Numbered from the stretch's first letter, positions 22,855-35,805 are shown. The stretch is DNA of 64,000 nucleotides from Pseudoscleropodium purum (GCA_963969395.1 OZ017799.1:17858501-17922500); one strand, 5' to 3'. Translations and numbers: made by a program. The notes: generated by a model from the sequence alone, not told the origin.

Positions 22855-23774
22855 TTAACCCCTAAAGGTCCAAACTGCGTTTTTTTGGCAACATAGCGAT
22901 TTGAGGCAGCTTGCTACGAATGGAGTTTTTAGTGTTTTTTTGCTGAAGTCTTAAACATGTACCCAAGGAGTAGCTTTAAGGCCCAACAATTTTCACGCAT
23001 GATTCAAAAGTTATTGCATGATATGTAATTTTCAATGTTAGGCAGGCAATCCAAAAATTTCTTAAAAAATCACTTTTTTCAAAAATAAAAATTTGAAATT
23101 GATTTTCTAGATTTATATATATGTGAAAATCTTTGAATCATTCCATTTTGATTTACGAGATGAAAGTTATGAGGTGTTCTAGTTTGCGGGCAGTCATGGA
23201 TTCCCTACTCAAAAATAAACTTTAAAGTCCTTTGTTTAATTCAATTTTTAATATTCTTTGAAAAAAATAAAAAGATGTGATGTAGATTGTTTAATACTAC
23301 ATTACCACCATTGGGATTGGAGTTTTTCAATTTTATAATTAAATTCTTAACAATTTAGTGTTTTGAATCACTTTGTACTTCTTTCTATTTACTATTTACT
23401 TCCTATATGTTGTGCAATTTCAAATGATCTAAAAAATTTTAAGCATGTAGCCAAATTGCCTTGAAGAATGAATCCAAATAGTAACCATCATTTTGGACAT
23501 TTTTTCATACAAATGTGACCTTGTGAAGTGCAGCTGCCTGTATTTTCACAAGGTCAAAAAAATGGTTTTTGCCACTTCAAACGCTAATATCTTGCAATCT
23601 ACCTCGTGGAAAATTCTGAAATTTTTTCCACATATTTTCAAAATAGTTTACTATAAGATCCTATGATTACATGTAATCTAAAAAGTTTTTCATCTAAAAT
23701 TTGATGCTTATATCAGAAATGGCAGTTTTAGAGCGTTTTTGGTGAAAATATAGTCTCCGAACTTTAGGGGGTAA
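22855..23774 (+). mobile_element. piggyBac-like MITE, family PB1, copy 2
   Basis: The 920-bp element begins TTAACCCCTAAAGGTCC and ends CTTTAGGGGGTAA, the last TTAA having changed to GTAA. The interior is collinear with the copies at 1282, 29607 and 47761. No ORF. Confidence 0.85.
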
Positions 23775-25675
23775 TTTTGTACAAGTTGAAGCTTGGTTTG
23801 CTATAAATAATATCACACCTTGCGCAAGCAACTTTGTTGAATGTTGCTTAGAATGTCACATATGGTGAACTATATTTGTTACAACATTGTAATGATAGTA
23901 AATACTTGTACTGATTCTCTCTGTACTAAGCTTCAAGAGTGTTACAAAATCTAAGCAAGGAGTGTATTGGGAGGTGTTTATTTCTTGCATATTTTCTATA
24001 GTGTTGTGATCCATGTTTATAATAGAACTTTCCACTCAATTGTTTTGAAGTTATGGTTCTTCAACTTTAGCAAATTTTTAATGATCTTTAATTCAAATAC
24101 TTTTTGATGGAGGTGAAGTCTCTACTCCAATAAGCTTACCAATAGTTTAAAGATTATTTGGTAGTAGTCTTGACAAAATTGGAATTTATGAGTGGTTTGG
24201 GGAGTATTTTAAAATTGTAAGTATCTATTGAAGTCTTGTAATGTATATGAATTGGATAATACTTATAAATATTACATGTTGTAATGCCAAGTTTTTCTAT
24301 TGAAATTGTGTTATATTAATTGTGCAATAATTATCCATGACCATTTTATCTAAGTGATTCAAAGTTCAATGTTGATTTCAAAGTATAGTGTGTTATTGGG
24401 TTTCTTGAGTTCTGTTTTAGTTTCAAATTTAGATTGAGAAATTAATCCAACCACTCATGAATTAAGATTTAGTGGTATATTTTGGTATTCTTTAAACCAA
24501 AGAGATATAGTAGAAGTTTGGAAGCTTAGGGATTGTTTATTGTAAATTTTTCTTTTCACTAGAGATCCATCATTCATAAACTTAGTCATTTTTGCATGTA
24601 CTTAGTATCCACCTTCCATTTTCTTGTTGTTATTCCCTCAATTTCAAAATAAATCTTTAGTACTCTAACAAATACTTCTAATTAGTTTCCTACTAAAGAA
24701 TATAGATTTATTTTTAGATAGATGTAAAATTTTCAAGCATGCATGAAGTTATAATGTGCTTTGTAAAATTAAGAATGTAGTATTGGTTATATGTGGTAGT
24801 ATTGAATAATGCTTGGTTATAAAGGTTTCTTAAGGGTGGTTGGAGTTTTCACAATGAGGAAATTATTGCTCGTAGGAAGTTCCAAGTCAAAAATTATCCT
24901 TCTATTGCTAGCACTATTACCTTTGTGAAGGTCTTAGGGTGTTGCCCAAGTGATTCAGCTAGGATTGTTTTCATTCTAATGTGCTCTCATGAGTACTTTC
25001 TTATGATTAGATTTCCTCTAAATTCAATCATGTATGACATGCAATTTTGGTGTAGATAGATATTTTCTTAGCTATGTTGTTTTTATTCGATGTGAATGTT
25101 GTGGTGGAAATTCTATTTGATTAGCAATAATGAGGTAGACGTAATGTATGTACGTCTCATTGATATTGTCATTGAGAATTAGTAAGTCATTTTGATAGTA
25201 CATTGAAGCAAGAAATTATATTAGAAAATCAAATTTGGATATACTATCTTTAATGTCAATATGGTGCATTGGAAAATTGTTATGTACTACTCAATTTGAA
25301 TTTAGATAGGAAAGTTTTGTTTTAAAGATTATTGTTTCATCAATCTTGTTGAATGTTTGAATGTGGGATTCCTTTCAAGTAATGTTTGAAATCTATGACC
25401 CTTTTTTTTTGGACAATTTTTGATAATTTTCTTTTAATGAATGGAAATGTATAATGCTTGGTTGAATTTGGGTTATTTTCTTATATTAATTAGCATATGT
25501 ACTAAGTTGCTCAATTTCAATTTTGTACATAGTCTTCCCATCATTTGATTTTAGAAGGTTTAGCACATGTTGCAAACAATTGTCGATATGCTATATTATT
25601 TAAAGTACTAAGACTAGGCGGTTGTGGCAGTTTGAAGACAACTTTGACGAGACTACATTTGAAACATTTTAAATT
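23775..25675. other. AT-rich region upstream of the kinase gene
   Basis: No coding region or repeat end is recognised. It should hold the promoter and 5' UTR of the downstream kinase gene, but no specific element can be supported. Confidence 0.4.
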
Positions 25676-28234
25676 ATGGATGGACTAGAACATATGGGTG
25701 GCCAACCTTCTTCATCAATGACGAGGCTTTATAAAGGTAATTCTCCTACCATTTTAAGCCATCTTTCTATTTTGCGCTACTATTTTTACTTCCATAAAGA
25801 TATGATCATGTGTATTCACTTTCCTAGGGAATATATGATTACCATCCAATGTCAAAGAATAAAGATGATTGTTAGTAAATGAATGCCACTACCTATGAGT
25901 ATATTCAAATGTTGATTTTATATTCTTTATTTAGATAGATAAAGAATATTGATAGTATGCAATGAATGTGTGCAGAAGGTGTTTCGAGTTTTGAGAGGGA
26001 GTTGGATACATACTCAAAACTTCTTGTGGCTTGTAATGAACGTGTGCAAATGATGCATTCACTATCAATCAACCATGAACAATGTCAATATCTTGTTGAT
26101 AAACTGAAAGAGGTCATTGAAAGTTCGAGTGTGTTTTTAAAGACATCACATGGTGCACTCATTGGATCAAATGCACTTATGGAATTGGAAAAACATCTCT
26201 TAAGCTTCAAGTTACTCTTTGTGTTGGCTATTGAAATTGAAAGATTCATCGAAGGATGTAGTCAAGATGCATGGATACCCATTGCAATGACATTGACAAA
26301 TGTGTCAGAGTTTGTTTCCTTCATAGGATTTCATTTGGAGTTGTGCCAAGTTGCCTTGTCTAAGAAATGTGGAGCATATAGAGGCTTAAACTTGGATCAA
26401 GTAGCAAACATTAGTAAGGATGTGAATGAAATTGTCAAAACAAAGACTACTATGGATAAAGAAAACCTCATGAAGAAAATTTCATTGGCCCTACCTTCAT
26501 TGCATGGAGATGAGAAGGATTTGGCAAATTATTTGCTTCAAAGACTCTTGAGGGTAGCCCCAATTCCAAGCATACCTTCACGAGAATCAACATGGGATTT
26601 GTCTCAATATTTGGCTTTAATGGGAAGTATCTCTGAAAAGGTAATAGAAGGGGTGTCCATTAGAAAAGGGTCCTCAGCTACTGTATTCAAAGCCATGTGG
26701 TTGGGAATAGAAGTTGCAATAAAGGTTTTCTATGGGAAAAATAATCCAGAATTTCAAAATGAAGTTGATATTCTTGCAAGATTGTGCCATCTCAACATTA
26801 CATCCATGTTTTGTTATACACAAGAGAGGCAAAAGTGTTCTATTTTCATGGAGTTGATGGATGGAGACCTCTTTGCATTGATGCAACAAAGACTCAAAGT
26901 GAATCCTGATTCTCCTCCTTTTAGTATTTGGGAAGCAACTGACCTAATGCACCAAATAGCAGAAGGTGGAAAATACCTTCACGAGCAAGGAATTGTACAT
27001 AGGGATTTGAAGTCGTTCAACATTCTTGTCAAGAGTGTGAAGACACCAACTTCAGATTTAGAATATATACAAGCCAAAGTGGCAGACTTTAATGTATCCA
27101 AAATTAAAAAAACCAATACCACAGACACCGAGCAAACAATGAATGTTGGAAGCAACAGATGGATGGCACCTGAGCTAATACAACTTCAAAGCACAAGCAA
27201 TCCAATAAATGTTGGAACGAGTAATGAATCAGTACCAAAGTATCATCACAAATGTGACATTTATAGCTTTGCAATGGTGTGCTATGAAATATTGACTGGA
27301 GAGTTGTCTTTTGTGGATGTACACAATCCAAAGAAGATGAAAGCAATGATATTGGAGGGTGATCGTCCCAAGCTTCCCATTGAATGTCCTTTTCAACTAA
27401 GAGCTTTGATTGAAAAATGTTGGAATCCAAAGCCAAAAAATCGTCCAACTTTTGATGACATTTGTCGAGAATTGAAGTATGTGAAGTATATACTAATGAC
27501 AGGTATGTACTTGAACTCCCAAGGCTTTGAGTTTCTAAAGATTTTATTTGTCTAGTTTCTTTAGAAAAAATGTATAGCATTTGAATATAGTCATAGTTCT
27601 TACTATTTGTCAGCATGAATGCATAAAATCTATATCAAATGTTATTAAAAATTTAATGTTTATTAGTCAAATGTAGTGTATTTTAATGTATAATATTATT
27701 ATTTTTTGTTTAAAAACAACTAAAATTGAAATATATAAGACTACACTTATATGTCCAAATGGTTGTATTTAAAGATGCATTTGAGAGCTTTCTAACATGT
27801 AGCCATTGTAAAATTTGGAAAATAACTTCAATACTTTGAAAATTGCAGATATTTCTTCTACATCTAAGGTATGTTTACAACTCACTAGTCAAAATTTCAA
27901 TATTTCTTTGAAAATATTTTGTATATCTCAAAATTCATATGATTTTTTTACATACTTTGATTAAACAAATTTTGTGCTCCAAAAGTATTTAGATTTGGAT
28001 ATAAGTTTGTATTAAGGAGCTCATAGATGCATCATTGGGCTTGATATTCCGACATGAAAAATAATTATCATATATCTTCTACAAAAAATTGTAGATTCAG
28101 ACTCATTTGAAAAGGAATGTGTAGAAAAAGGTTTTCACCCTACATTTAAGGTTAAAGATGATAACTTGGAGGGTATTCACAAGATTGACAATCATTTTCC
28201 AAATATTGTTACTACTTTGAGGAATCGTGGGTAA
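25676..28234 (+). CDS. TKL-type protein kinase with MLKL-like N-terminal helical region
   Basis: Predicted exons 25676-25736, 25976-27502 and 28095-28234 have GT-AG borders and matching phases, giving 575 residues. The N-terminal ~200 residues are helical and contain NHEQCQYLVDKLKEVIES, like the DUF1221/HeLo-type region of plant MLKL-family kinases. The kinase domain follows: glycine-rich loop IRKGSSATVFKA, VAIK lysine (codon 26722-26724, residue 270), HRDLKSFNIL (Asp at residue 364), then VADFNVS with DFN in place of DFG (Asp 391), and WMAPELI. Key catalytic residues are present, so activity is plausible despite DFN. The last exon adds FEKECVEKGFHPTF and enters the first TPR unit (TLRNRG), where a TAA at 28232-28234 ends the frame. 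Downstream lies a TPR array that was probably once part of the same protein. The likely role is stress or immune signalling, by family analogy only. Confidence 0.8.
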
Positions 28235-29606
28235 CTCAAGAAAAAGATGGCAAGTTTATAAATGCATTGAATGATTTGAACAAGGATGATGAACTTAAGC
28301 CTAATGGTGCTTTGACACTGCAGACTTGTGGAGAAGTTAAGAGAATGATGGGCAAGTATGTGGATGCATTGAAGGACTTGAACAAGGCTAATGAACTTCA
28401 ACCTAATGATGCTTGGACATTGCAAAGACGTGGGGAAGTTAAGAGAATGATGGGCAAGCATGTAGATGCATTGGAGGACTTGAACAAGGCTGATGAACTT
28501 CAACCTAATGATGCTTGGACATTGCGAGGACGTGGGGATGTTAAGAGAATGATGGGCAAGTATGTGGATGCATTAGAGGACTTGAATAAGGCTGATGAAC
28601 TTCAACCTAATAATGCTTGGATATTGCGAGGACGTGGGGACGTTAAGAGAATGATGGACAAGCATGCAGATGCATTGGAGGACTTGAACAAGGCTGATGA
28701 ACTTCAACCTAATGATGCTTGGACATTGTCAAATCGTGGGGATGTTAAGATAATGATGGATAAGTATATGGATGCATTGGAGGACTTGAACAAGGCTAAT
28801 GAACTCCAACCTAATGATGCTTGGATATTGCAAAAACGTGGGGTAGTTAAGAGATTGATGGGCAAGTATGTAGATGCATTGGAGGACTTGAACAAGGTTG
28901 ATGAACTTCAACCTAATCATGCATGCACATTACGTACTCGTGGGGCTGTTAAGACAATGATGGGCAAGTATGTAGATGCATTGGAGGACTTGAACAAGGC
29001 TCATGAACTTCAACCTAATGATGCATGCACATTACATACGCGTGGGGATGTTAAGAGAATGATGGGCAAGTATGTAGATGCATTGGAGGATTTGAACAAG
29101 GCTGATGAACTTCAACCTAATTATGCTTGCACATTACAGATTCGTGGGGTTGTTAAGAGAATGATGGGCAAGTATGTAGATGCATTGGAAGACTTGAATA
29201 AGGCTGATGAACTTCAACCTAATGATCCTTGGATATTAAAGAAGATTGGGGAAGTTAAGAGAAAGATGAACAAATATACATTGTGCAAATGCATTGGAGG
29301 ACTTGATTGAAGTTAAGAGAAGGATGAGCAAGTGTACGAATGCATTCGAGGACCGGAATGAAGTTGATGACCTTCAAGCCAATAATACTTCGACATTGAG
29401 TTGTTGTGAGGCAACTAAGAGAATGATGGGCAAGTATGCAAATGTATTGGAGGAATTGAATAAGGCTAATGAACTTGAGCCTAATGATGCTGATTTAGAT
29501 ATAGTCAAATCATGGAGAAGTAACTAAGGGAATGATGAACAAGTATGCAGATGTATTGGAAGACTTGAAGAAGGTTGATGAAATTCAACCGAATGATGTT
29601 GTAACA
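28235..29606 (+). repeat. Tandem 102-bp TPR-coding array, orphaned from the kinase
   Basis: About thirteen units of 102 bp encode a 34-residue TPR: GEVKRMMGKYVDALEDLN, then KADELQPNDAWTLRR. TPR signature positions are visible (Gly8, Tyr11, Ala20, Ala27, Pro32). An uninterrupted 347-residue frame spans 28267-29310. The first unit has the TAA at 28232 and a one-base deletion near 28251. After 29290 the frame shifts and further units decay. Units 2-10 are nearly identical in DNA, which indicates recent expansion or gene conversion. TPRs bind partner peptides. The array is in register with the upstream kinase gene, so a kinase-TPR fusion was probably the ancestral product. Confidence 0.8.
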
Positions 29607-30533
29607 TTAATTCGTAAACGCCCAAACTGCATTTTTTGGCAATATAGAAATTCTGGGCAATCCACTATGAATGGAATTTTTATTTATTTTTTGCTGAAAT
29701 ATTTATAGAGCATGTGCCCAAGGAATAGCTTCAAGGCCCAACAATTTTCATAACTTTTGGCTACATGGTTAAAAAGTTATTGTATGATATGTACTTTTCA
29801 TTATTGGAAAGGCAACTCGGGCAACAAAAAAAACTTTTTTTAAAATAATTTTTTTAGAAATAAAAATTTGAAATTGGTTCTCTAGATTTATATATACTTG
29901 GAAATCTCTAAATCATTCCATTTTTATCAATGAATCAAAAGTTATGAGGACTTTTAGCTTGTAGGAGTTTGCGGTTGGTTATTGAATCTCTACTCTAAGA
30001 CAAACTTTGAAGTCCTTTATTTAACTCAATTTTTAATAAAAATGTTGGGTGTAGATTGTTTATTACAACATTACAACCATTTCAATTGGCATTTTTCACT
30101 TCTATAGATAAATTGTTAACAATTTAGTATTTTGAATCATTCACAATTCCTTTCTACTTACTATTTTTTTCCTATATGCTATATAATTCCAAATGATCTG
30201 AAAATTTTCAAGCACGTAGCCAACTTGACTTGAAAAATGAATTCAAAGAGTAACAACCATTTTGGACATTTTTTCATACAAATGTGACCTTTTGAAGTAC
30301 AACTTCCCGGATTTTTGCAAAGCAAAAAAAGGAATTTTGTTACTTCAAATGCTAATATCTTATAATCTATAGGGCGGAAATTTTTGAAATTTTTTCCAAA
30401 TGTTCTCAAACAAGATTACTGAAATATTCTATGGTTATGTGTCTTAGCATGTTGTTTTTCTAAAATTTGGTACTTATATTAGAACTGGCAGTTTGAGAGT
30501 AGTTTTGATGAAAACATAGTCAAAATTATTTAA
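29607..30533 (+). mobile_element. piggyBac-like MITE, family PB1, copy 3, inside the TPR array
   Basis: The element lies between TTAA at 29607-29610 and TTAA at 30530-30533. It has a mutated left end (TTAATTCGTAAACGCCC) and an eroded right end, with an interior collinear with the other PB1 copies. Joining the flanks at one TTAA restores a TPR unit (ACA TTA AGA in place of the usual ACA TTA CGA), so the insertion was precise. Confidence 0.8.
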
Positions 30534-30660
30534 GAGTGAAAGAGTTGGGGGGAAATTAAGAGAATGATGGGCAAGTATGTAGATGCATAAGGACTTGAAT
30601 AAGGTTGATGAACTTCAACCTAATGATGCTTGGACATTCAAAAATCTTAGGTAAGTTCAA
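30534..30660 (+). pseudogene. TPR-array remnant beyond the MITE
   Basis: The sequence reads as another degenerate 102-bp TPR unit: TTAAGAGAATGATGGGCAAG, TATGTAGATGCAT, then GAACTTCAACCTAATGATGC. It continues the array interrupted at 29607. Frame shifts make it non-coding. Confidence 0.75.
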
Positions 30661-33038
30661 AGATTGGAAGTCAACTCAAGAACTTGAATTAGATTGACGA
30701 TCTTGAGGCGAGGAATGTTTGTATATGAGTGTAAAGTATAGAATACAAACAAGGGATTTCAAATAATTCTTTTTAGTTTCAGAGATTAGAAAAATGTGAT
30801 ACGTCCTATGATTGTGATTGTCGAGGTTCTAAAATTGTGCAAGAATAGATGATTAGGTGCATTCAATTTGAGTGGATATGAAGACAAAATAATTCTATGT
30901 ATAAAATTTTAGTCTATGAGTCTTTTGTATCATATGCACTATTCATATTGAACTTGTCACATGATGGAAGCACAAAAAATAACCTCATTTGAATTAGAAA
31001 TCAATGAAATAAAAACGAGCATTGAGTGTTTGAGTCTTCCCATTGAAACCAAAAATAAATAATTCCACATAAAATTGCATCATGAACACTACATTTGACA
31101 AAAATGGTGTATACTATACTACCTTTTGTGAGGAATAGGTTCACTTGCTCTTTTGATGAACTAAAAAACTAGGAAACAAACATGAAAAAGAAGAGTCCCT
31201 AAACTTGCCAATATACTAATGAAATGTCTAGCAACATATATTAAAAGTATACAATTTGAAATAGCATTTATATTATATATAGATGAGTGAAAGTCAACTA
31301 TTAAACTAGTCCTAATATTTTTTGAGAAGGAAATAAGCAAAATTTCTTAAGTAAATAGCTCATTAGATTCCTTTCATTGTGATTGCACTCTTTAGTCTAA
31401 AGCTTGCTGATTTCTTGAAATTTTAGCATTCCATTTTAATTTTAATGTAATGCATCCCATAAAACAAGTTTTATTTTTGCATGATCATTCTCAAATCTCA
31501 ATGGTTTTGCATAATAAAGAATAACAACACATCAAACTAAAGAAGTTTTAAAGCAATAACTCAAGTCACTATTTACAACATTGTGAAAATTTAAAAACAA
31601 GGTACATGCAAAATACTTTTTATTTATTTATGTCATTTATAGCATCTTATAATTTTTTGATCCCATTGCTACTAGAAAATGATCCAATCAACAAAATATC
31701 AATAGTATTTTTGTTGAGTCGAGTACTACAATGACCATTTTTTCAAGTTCTAAGAGTTTTTGTGAAGTAAATTAAAGAACCTCACTCATTTTTGTTGATT
31801 TTGGCACTATATGTTTTTTTTCACATTGTCATTGTCATTTCATATATAGATTTTTGAAGTAGCATGTATAATCCTTCTCTATATAATATCAAATTGTTGG
31901 TCTCCTGCCCTCATCTACATTCAAAAATCCTTGTTCTATTTCAAATTCTTGTGCACATTTCAAAAAAGGTCAATTTTTTATTTTAATGTGGCATGTAGAA
32001 GATCTTTGTTTCCACATCAACAAGTCATCATCCATTTCTTCTTCTCTAGACATATGTATATACAAGTGCATTACAAAATGAAATGGTACTTCTAAAAAAA
32101 CAAAATCACACTCTATTTTATTCAAAATGAAAAGTTCTTTCTATATACATAAAAATGCACCACTTGCATTTTAAGACAGGCCCCAATGTCGGCCATCTTT
32201 GTCCATCGTCCACTAACTAACTAAGACACTACTTCATTTTCATGATTGTACACAACCATTCCCTAAGTCTGTATTGTATCTTATTCATGAAAATCTTAAC
32301 GTAGGAATGCATGGGAATTAAGATGCTAATGGATGTTGTGATTGTCATCTTCTTTTGGAGGATGGGATGATTTAGGATGTTGGAATTATTTTGTACGGTG
32401 CACATTCAACCATTCCTAGGTTTAATTGCAAAATTGAGTGGTATTTGGTCAATACATGGTGGAATTCTGGATTTGGTATAAATGAGGCATGTTGAACTTG
32501 TTTGTTGGGGTCAAATTCAGGTCATATTTAGTCCCTCATGGCACATTTGAGTTAGGTTTTTGCCTAGGAAATTTTCCTAATGTCTTTGAGCACAAATTAG
32601 GTAAAATGGGGATATTATGAGGTGATTTTAGTAAATTTAGATGGGCTTCCTTCTTCACTTAGAGTCATTTAGTCATTTAACCAAAAACTATTGTTGGAGT
32701 CCATTGCTTGAAGGCAAAATAGGTTAGTGTCTTATATACTCCCCATTGGCCAACTCAAGGGATTTTCTTTGCCACATGTGGTACTCGGGGGGGCCACATT
32801 CATATACATTTTGTAACCATGTGCAATAATGGGGTCTTTTGTGGGGGGGTGGGGGGTGGGGGGCATTTATGTGCTCAAAATTATTTTTTGACACCCTATT
32901 AGTAGAAAAAAAACTACCTAGGGATATTTATATGTACCCTATTTTTATTTTTAAATGGAGAGGGGAATTAATTTTTAGCACCATATTTTTTCCCACAAAG
33001 TAGAATTACAAAATTTTGAACAAAATATTGTGCATTGG
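30661..33038. other. AT-rich intergenic region
   Basis: No gene recognised. The only distinct structure is the G-rich run at 32843-32863. Confidence 0.5.
32843..32863 (+). other. Potential G-quadruplex
   Basis: Three G-runs of 7, 6 and 6 are separated by single T bases, and another GGGG lies 12 bases upstream. The runs are long enough to supply four G-tracts. The surroundings are AT-rich and non-coding. Confidence 0.5.
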
Positions 33039-33248
33039 AAAAATAATTATGTAAATGGTTTAGGTTTTACATGACTCAATTTCCATTCAACACAAAAACA
33101 AATTTTGGAAAAACAAGTATGTGAGTGGTTGAGGTTTTATATAACCGAATTCCCATTAGACATAGAAAGTAGTATTAGACAAACAAATATGTGAGCGGTC
33201 TAGGGTTCATCTGACTCAACTTCCTTTAGACTCAAAAAATAGTTTAGG
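33039..33248 (+). repeat. Three tandem copies of a 70-bp unit
   Basis: Units at 33039-33108, 33109-33178 and 33179-33248 share the order ACAA.TATGTGAGTGGT, GAGGTTTTA, CC.ATTAGAC. The copies are substantially diverged. No coding potential. Confidence 0.6.
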
Positions 33249-35335
33249 AAGCTTGCTATTGCAAGGACCAACCAAAATAGACCCGTAAAAGTCATTTTCA
33301 TACACTTAAGATAATAGCATATAAACAAGAAGAGAAGACAAACTACTCATTCAAGCAAAGAAGCTACAAATATGGATGTAATAAATTGCAAACATATTAC
33401 AAACATAACACCAAAAACAACCGCCTAACACAATAGATCATGTACAATAAGACATTCAAACCCCAGAATAGAAACCTATGTGCCAAAACTTCAAACAATC
33501 ACAAGAAAAAACAAAGAGCAGAAAATACAACATCAAATTTGTGTAGAAATACACATTCTTAGTAGGTCCCAACTGAAGTTATGAATGTACATTTACACTA
33601 TCAAAATCATTTTCAAGACTAAAAAATGGGTTTGCTGGAGTATTAAAAGGCCTACACTATAGGATTAGAAATGTTTAGGAAAATCCAAACACAACAACAA
33701 TGTTCAACTCAAACAATTTGAAAAAAGAAAACGAAATGTACTTGACTTCGGGTGCTTGAACTAGAACTCACCAGAACTCAAGGACGCCATCTACATATGG
33801 GTTTACAAGAACTGTTGTGAGGAATGTTGAGTAAAACACATAGACATGGAACAGGAAATCACAACACTTATCACATTGAATCATGGACTAGAAAAAAGAG
33901 GAAGTCCAATGCAAAATCTTACCTCATCAAAATATAGGGGTGACCCAAACATTTCTCCTATTTGCCTCTCAATTTCCTCTTACAACTTGGATCTCAAATT
34001 GCCATCCTCCATGAAGAATGGCACGTAGTTGGTGAAGGTTAGCTACCAACAAGTCATCCAACATCGCAGTCCGCAACTTGAGGGGGATCTCCACTTCAAC
34101 TTTCCAGGATTTGCTGAAAATGTCGACAATGCAATCAAACACTTGCATCACAATGTGGAACTTAGCAGTCTTCAAAAACTTCACAAACACAGCTTCAACA
34201 TCGTAGGAAGCAAGTCACAATGCTACAACCTGCACAATCAATCATGCATGCATACGGAGCCCTTTCGGCACACTTTGTAGAACTACAAGTAGGCGCAAGA
34301 ATTCACTCATGTCTACATTGCGACGCTCAAATCAAATCCACGGAGATGAAGACAACATACACTGATCCAACACAAAGTCCAAGACGGCATCATTGAGAAC
34401 CACCTCACCACTTGCTAAAATCGACTCCATTGCATACTCCATTGCATACTCCAAACTTGAATAACAAGAAAGGAAAAAACAAAATCACAGAAACGACATT
34501 GCTTTGCACAACTCACAACCCAAAAATCAACCCAAAAATCAACTAGTGAGGAAGTGAAAGCAAAGTAATGAATTGCAACTATACTCCCCGATGTTTTGTC
34601 TCCTAGAGTGCAAGACTACAACAATTTAGATCCTCTTCACGACCACAAAATCAGGGCGCCACTTGCTTGAATGTGAACAGGTTTAACTATAGCAGCTGAA
34701 TCCAGAAGTGTGCAGCTACGCTCTCTGAAATCCAATACAACGCTACGATGGGGAGAATGGCTAGGCTCCAAAAATCAATGCGCACCTATAGGAGACCCAA
34801 TGTATAGAAAATTTAAGAACACACGAGAACAAAGGTAGAAATTCACAAACAATTCATTGGAATTCAAAAGAAACACAGAAATGAACAAAGTTTTGAATGA
34901 CCAATTCACTTAGAGAATCAAAATCAGAGAAGAACCTATCACTTTGATGTTGACTAACTTGATGAATTTGTGAGTGATTGAATCAAGTCAATTAAATAAA
35001 ATTGGGCGTAGAATCTGCCTAAGATCTCTAAGGTGGTTCCTTCTTGTCACAAATTTTTTTGAAAAAATCTAGAATCGGGCAAAGAAAAGATAAGATTCTA
35101 GAATTAGCAAGAGGCTTCACAAAAATTAATAATTTGGAAGAAAAAAAAGTGTGCACAAAGCCACAAAAAGGTTTGATATAAAAAAAATTGACTATGCATC
35201 ACCAAATGATGTAAAAAAAAAATAGTGCACAATAATAGGTACAAAAATAAAGAATATATATTGTATAAAAGAAAATAGTGCACAACAGAAGAAACAATTG
35301 CCAAAAACATACGATGCAAGTTTATTTACAGCAAA
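33249..35335. other. Intergenic region
   Basis: Short open frames (33846-34280 plus, 34190-33969 minus) have no recognised domain. Composition is less AT-rich at 33950-34450, so an unrecognised exon or old transposon relic is possible. No TIRs found. Confidence 0.35.
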
Positions 35336-35629
35336 TAGGGTTGACGAATCTCAACGTCCGCCCCAAAATAGCGTCCATTTTCCGGACGTCCAGACGCACG
35401 GACGCTAGCGGACGCAGCGTCCCGACCGCCGTCGGAAAGCGGACGGGCGGGGCGGATGGCCCGAGGCGGACGCCCAGATCATGCGGACCAAATCAGTCCG
35501 CGCATCGATTGGACGGCCGTAATCGGGCGGACGGGCGGGCAGACGGGCGGACGCTACGTCCGCCGGGACCGCGAATGTCAGCGGACGCTGCGGACACAGC
35601 GTCCGCGTCCGGACGTCGTGTCATCCCTA
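35336..35629 (+). mobile_element. hAT-type GC-rich MITE, complete copy 2
   Basis: The 294-bp element has ends TAGGGTTGAC and GTCATCCCTA and 8-bp flanks ACAGCAAA (35328-35335) and ACAGAAAA (35630-35637), one mismatch. The interior shares long GC-rich blocks with the other copies. Confidence 0.88.
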
Positions 35630-35805
35630 ACAGAAAATTAACCGACTTGTTTTCCATCTAAGGAAATTACAGACTTCTTCCATTAAGAAATAATAGGCTT
35701 CTCCCATTCCTAGGGATCCAATACATTCTATGAGACACTAGGAAGTTCATGTTGCAACAATTTTAGCAACTCAAAAAAAGAGCATGTGTCTTCTACTTGG
35801 ATTTC

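Noticed and set aside
27849..27868. Microexon as a constitutive exon of the kinase
   Set aside because: Including it breaks the phase into exon 3; direct joining of 27502 to 28095 keeps a sensible frame. Kept only as a low-interest finding.
28192..28920. Minus-strand frames rich in Ile/Leu/Ser
   Set aside because: They are antisense shadows of the 102-bp TPR array.
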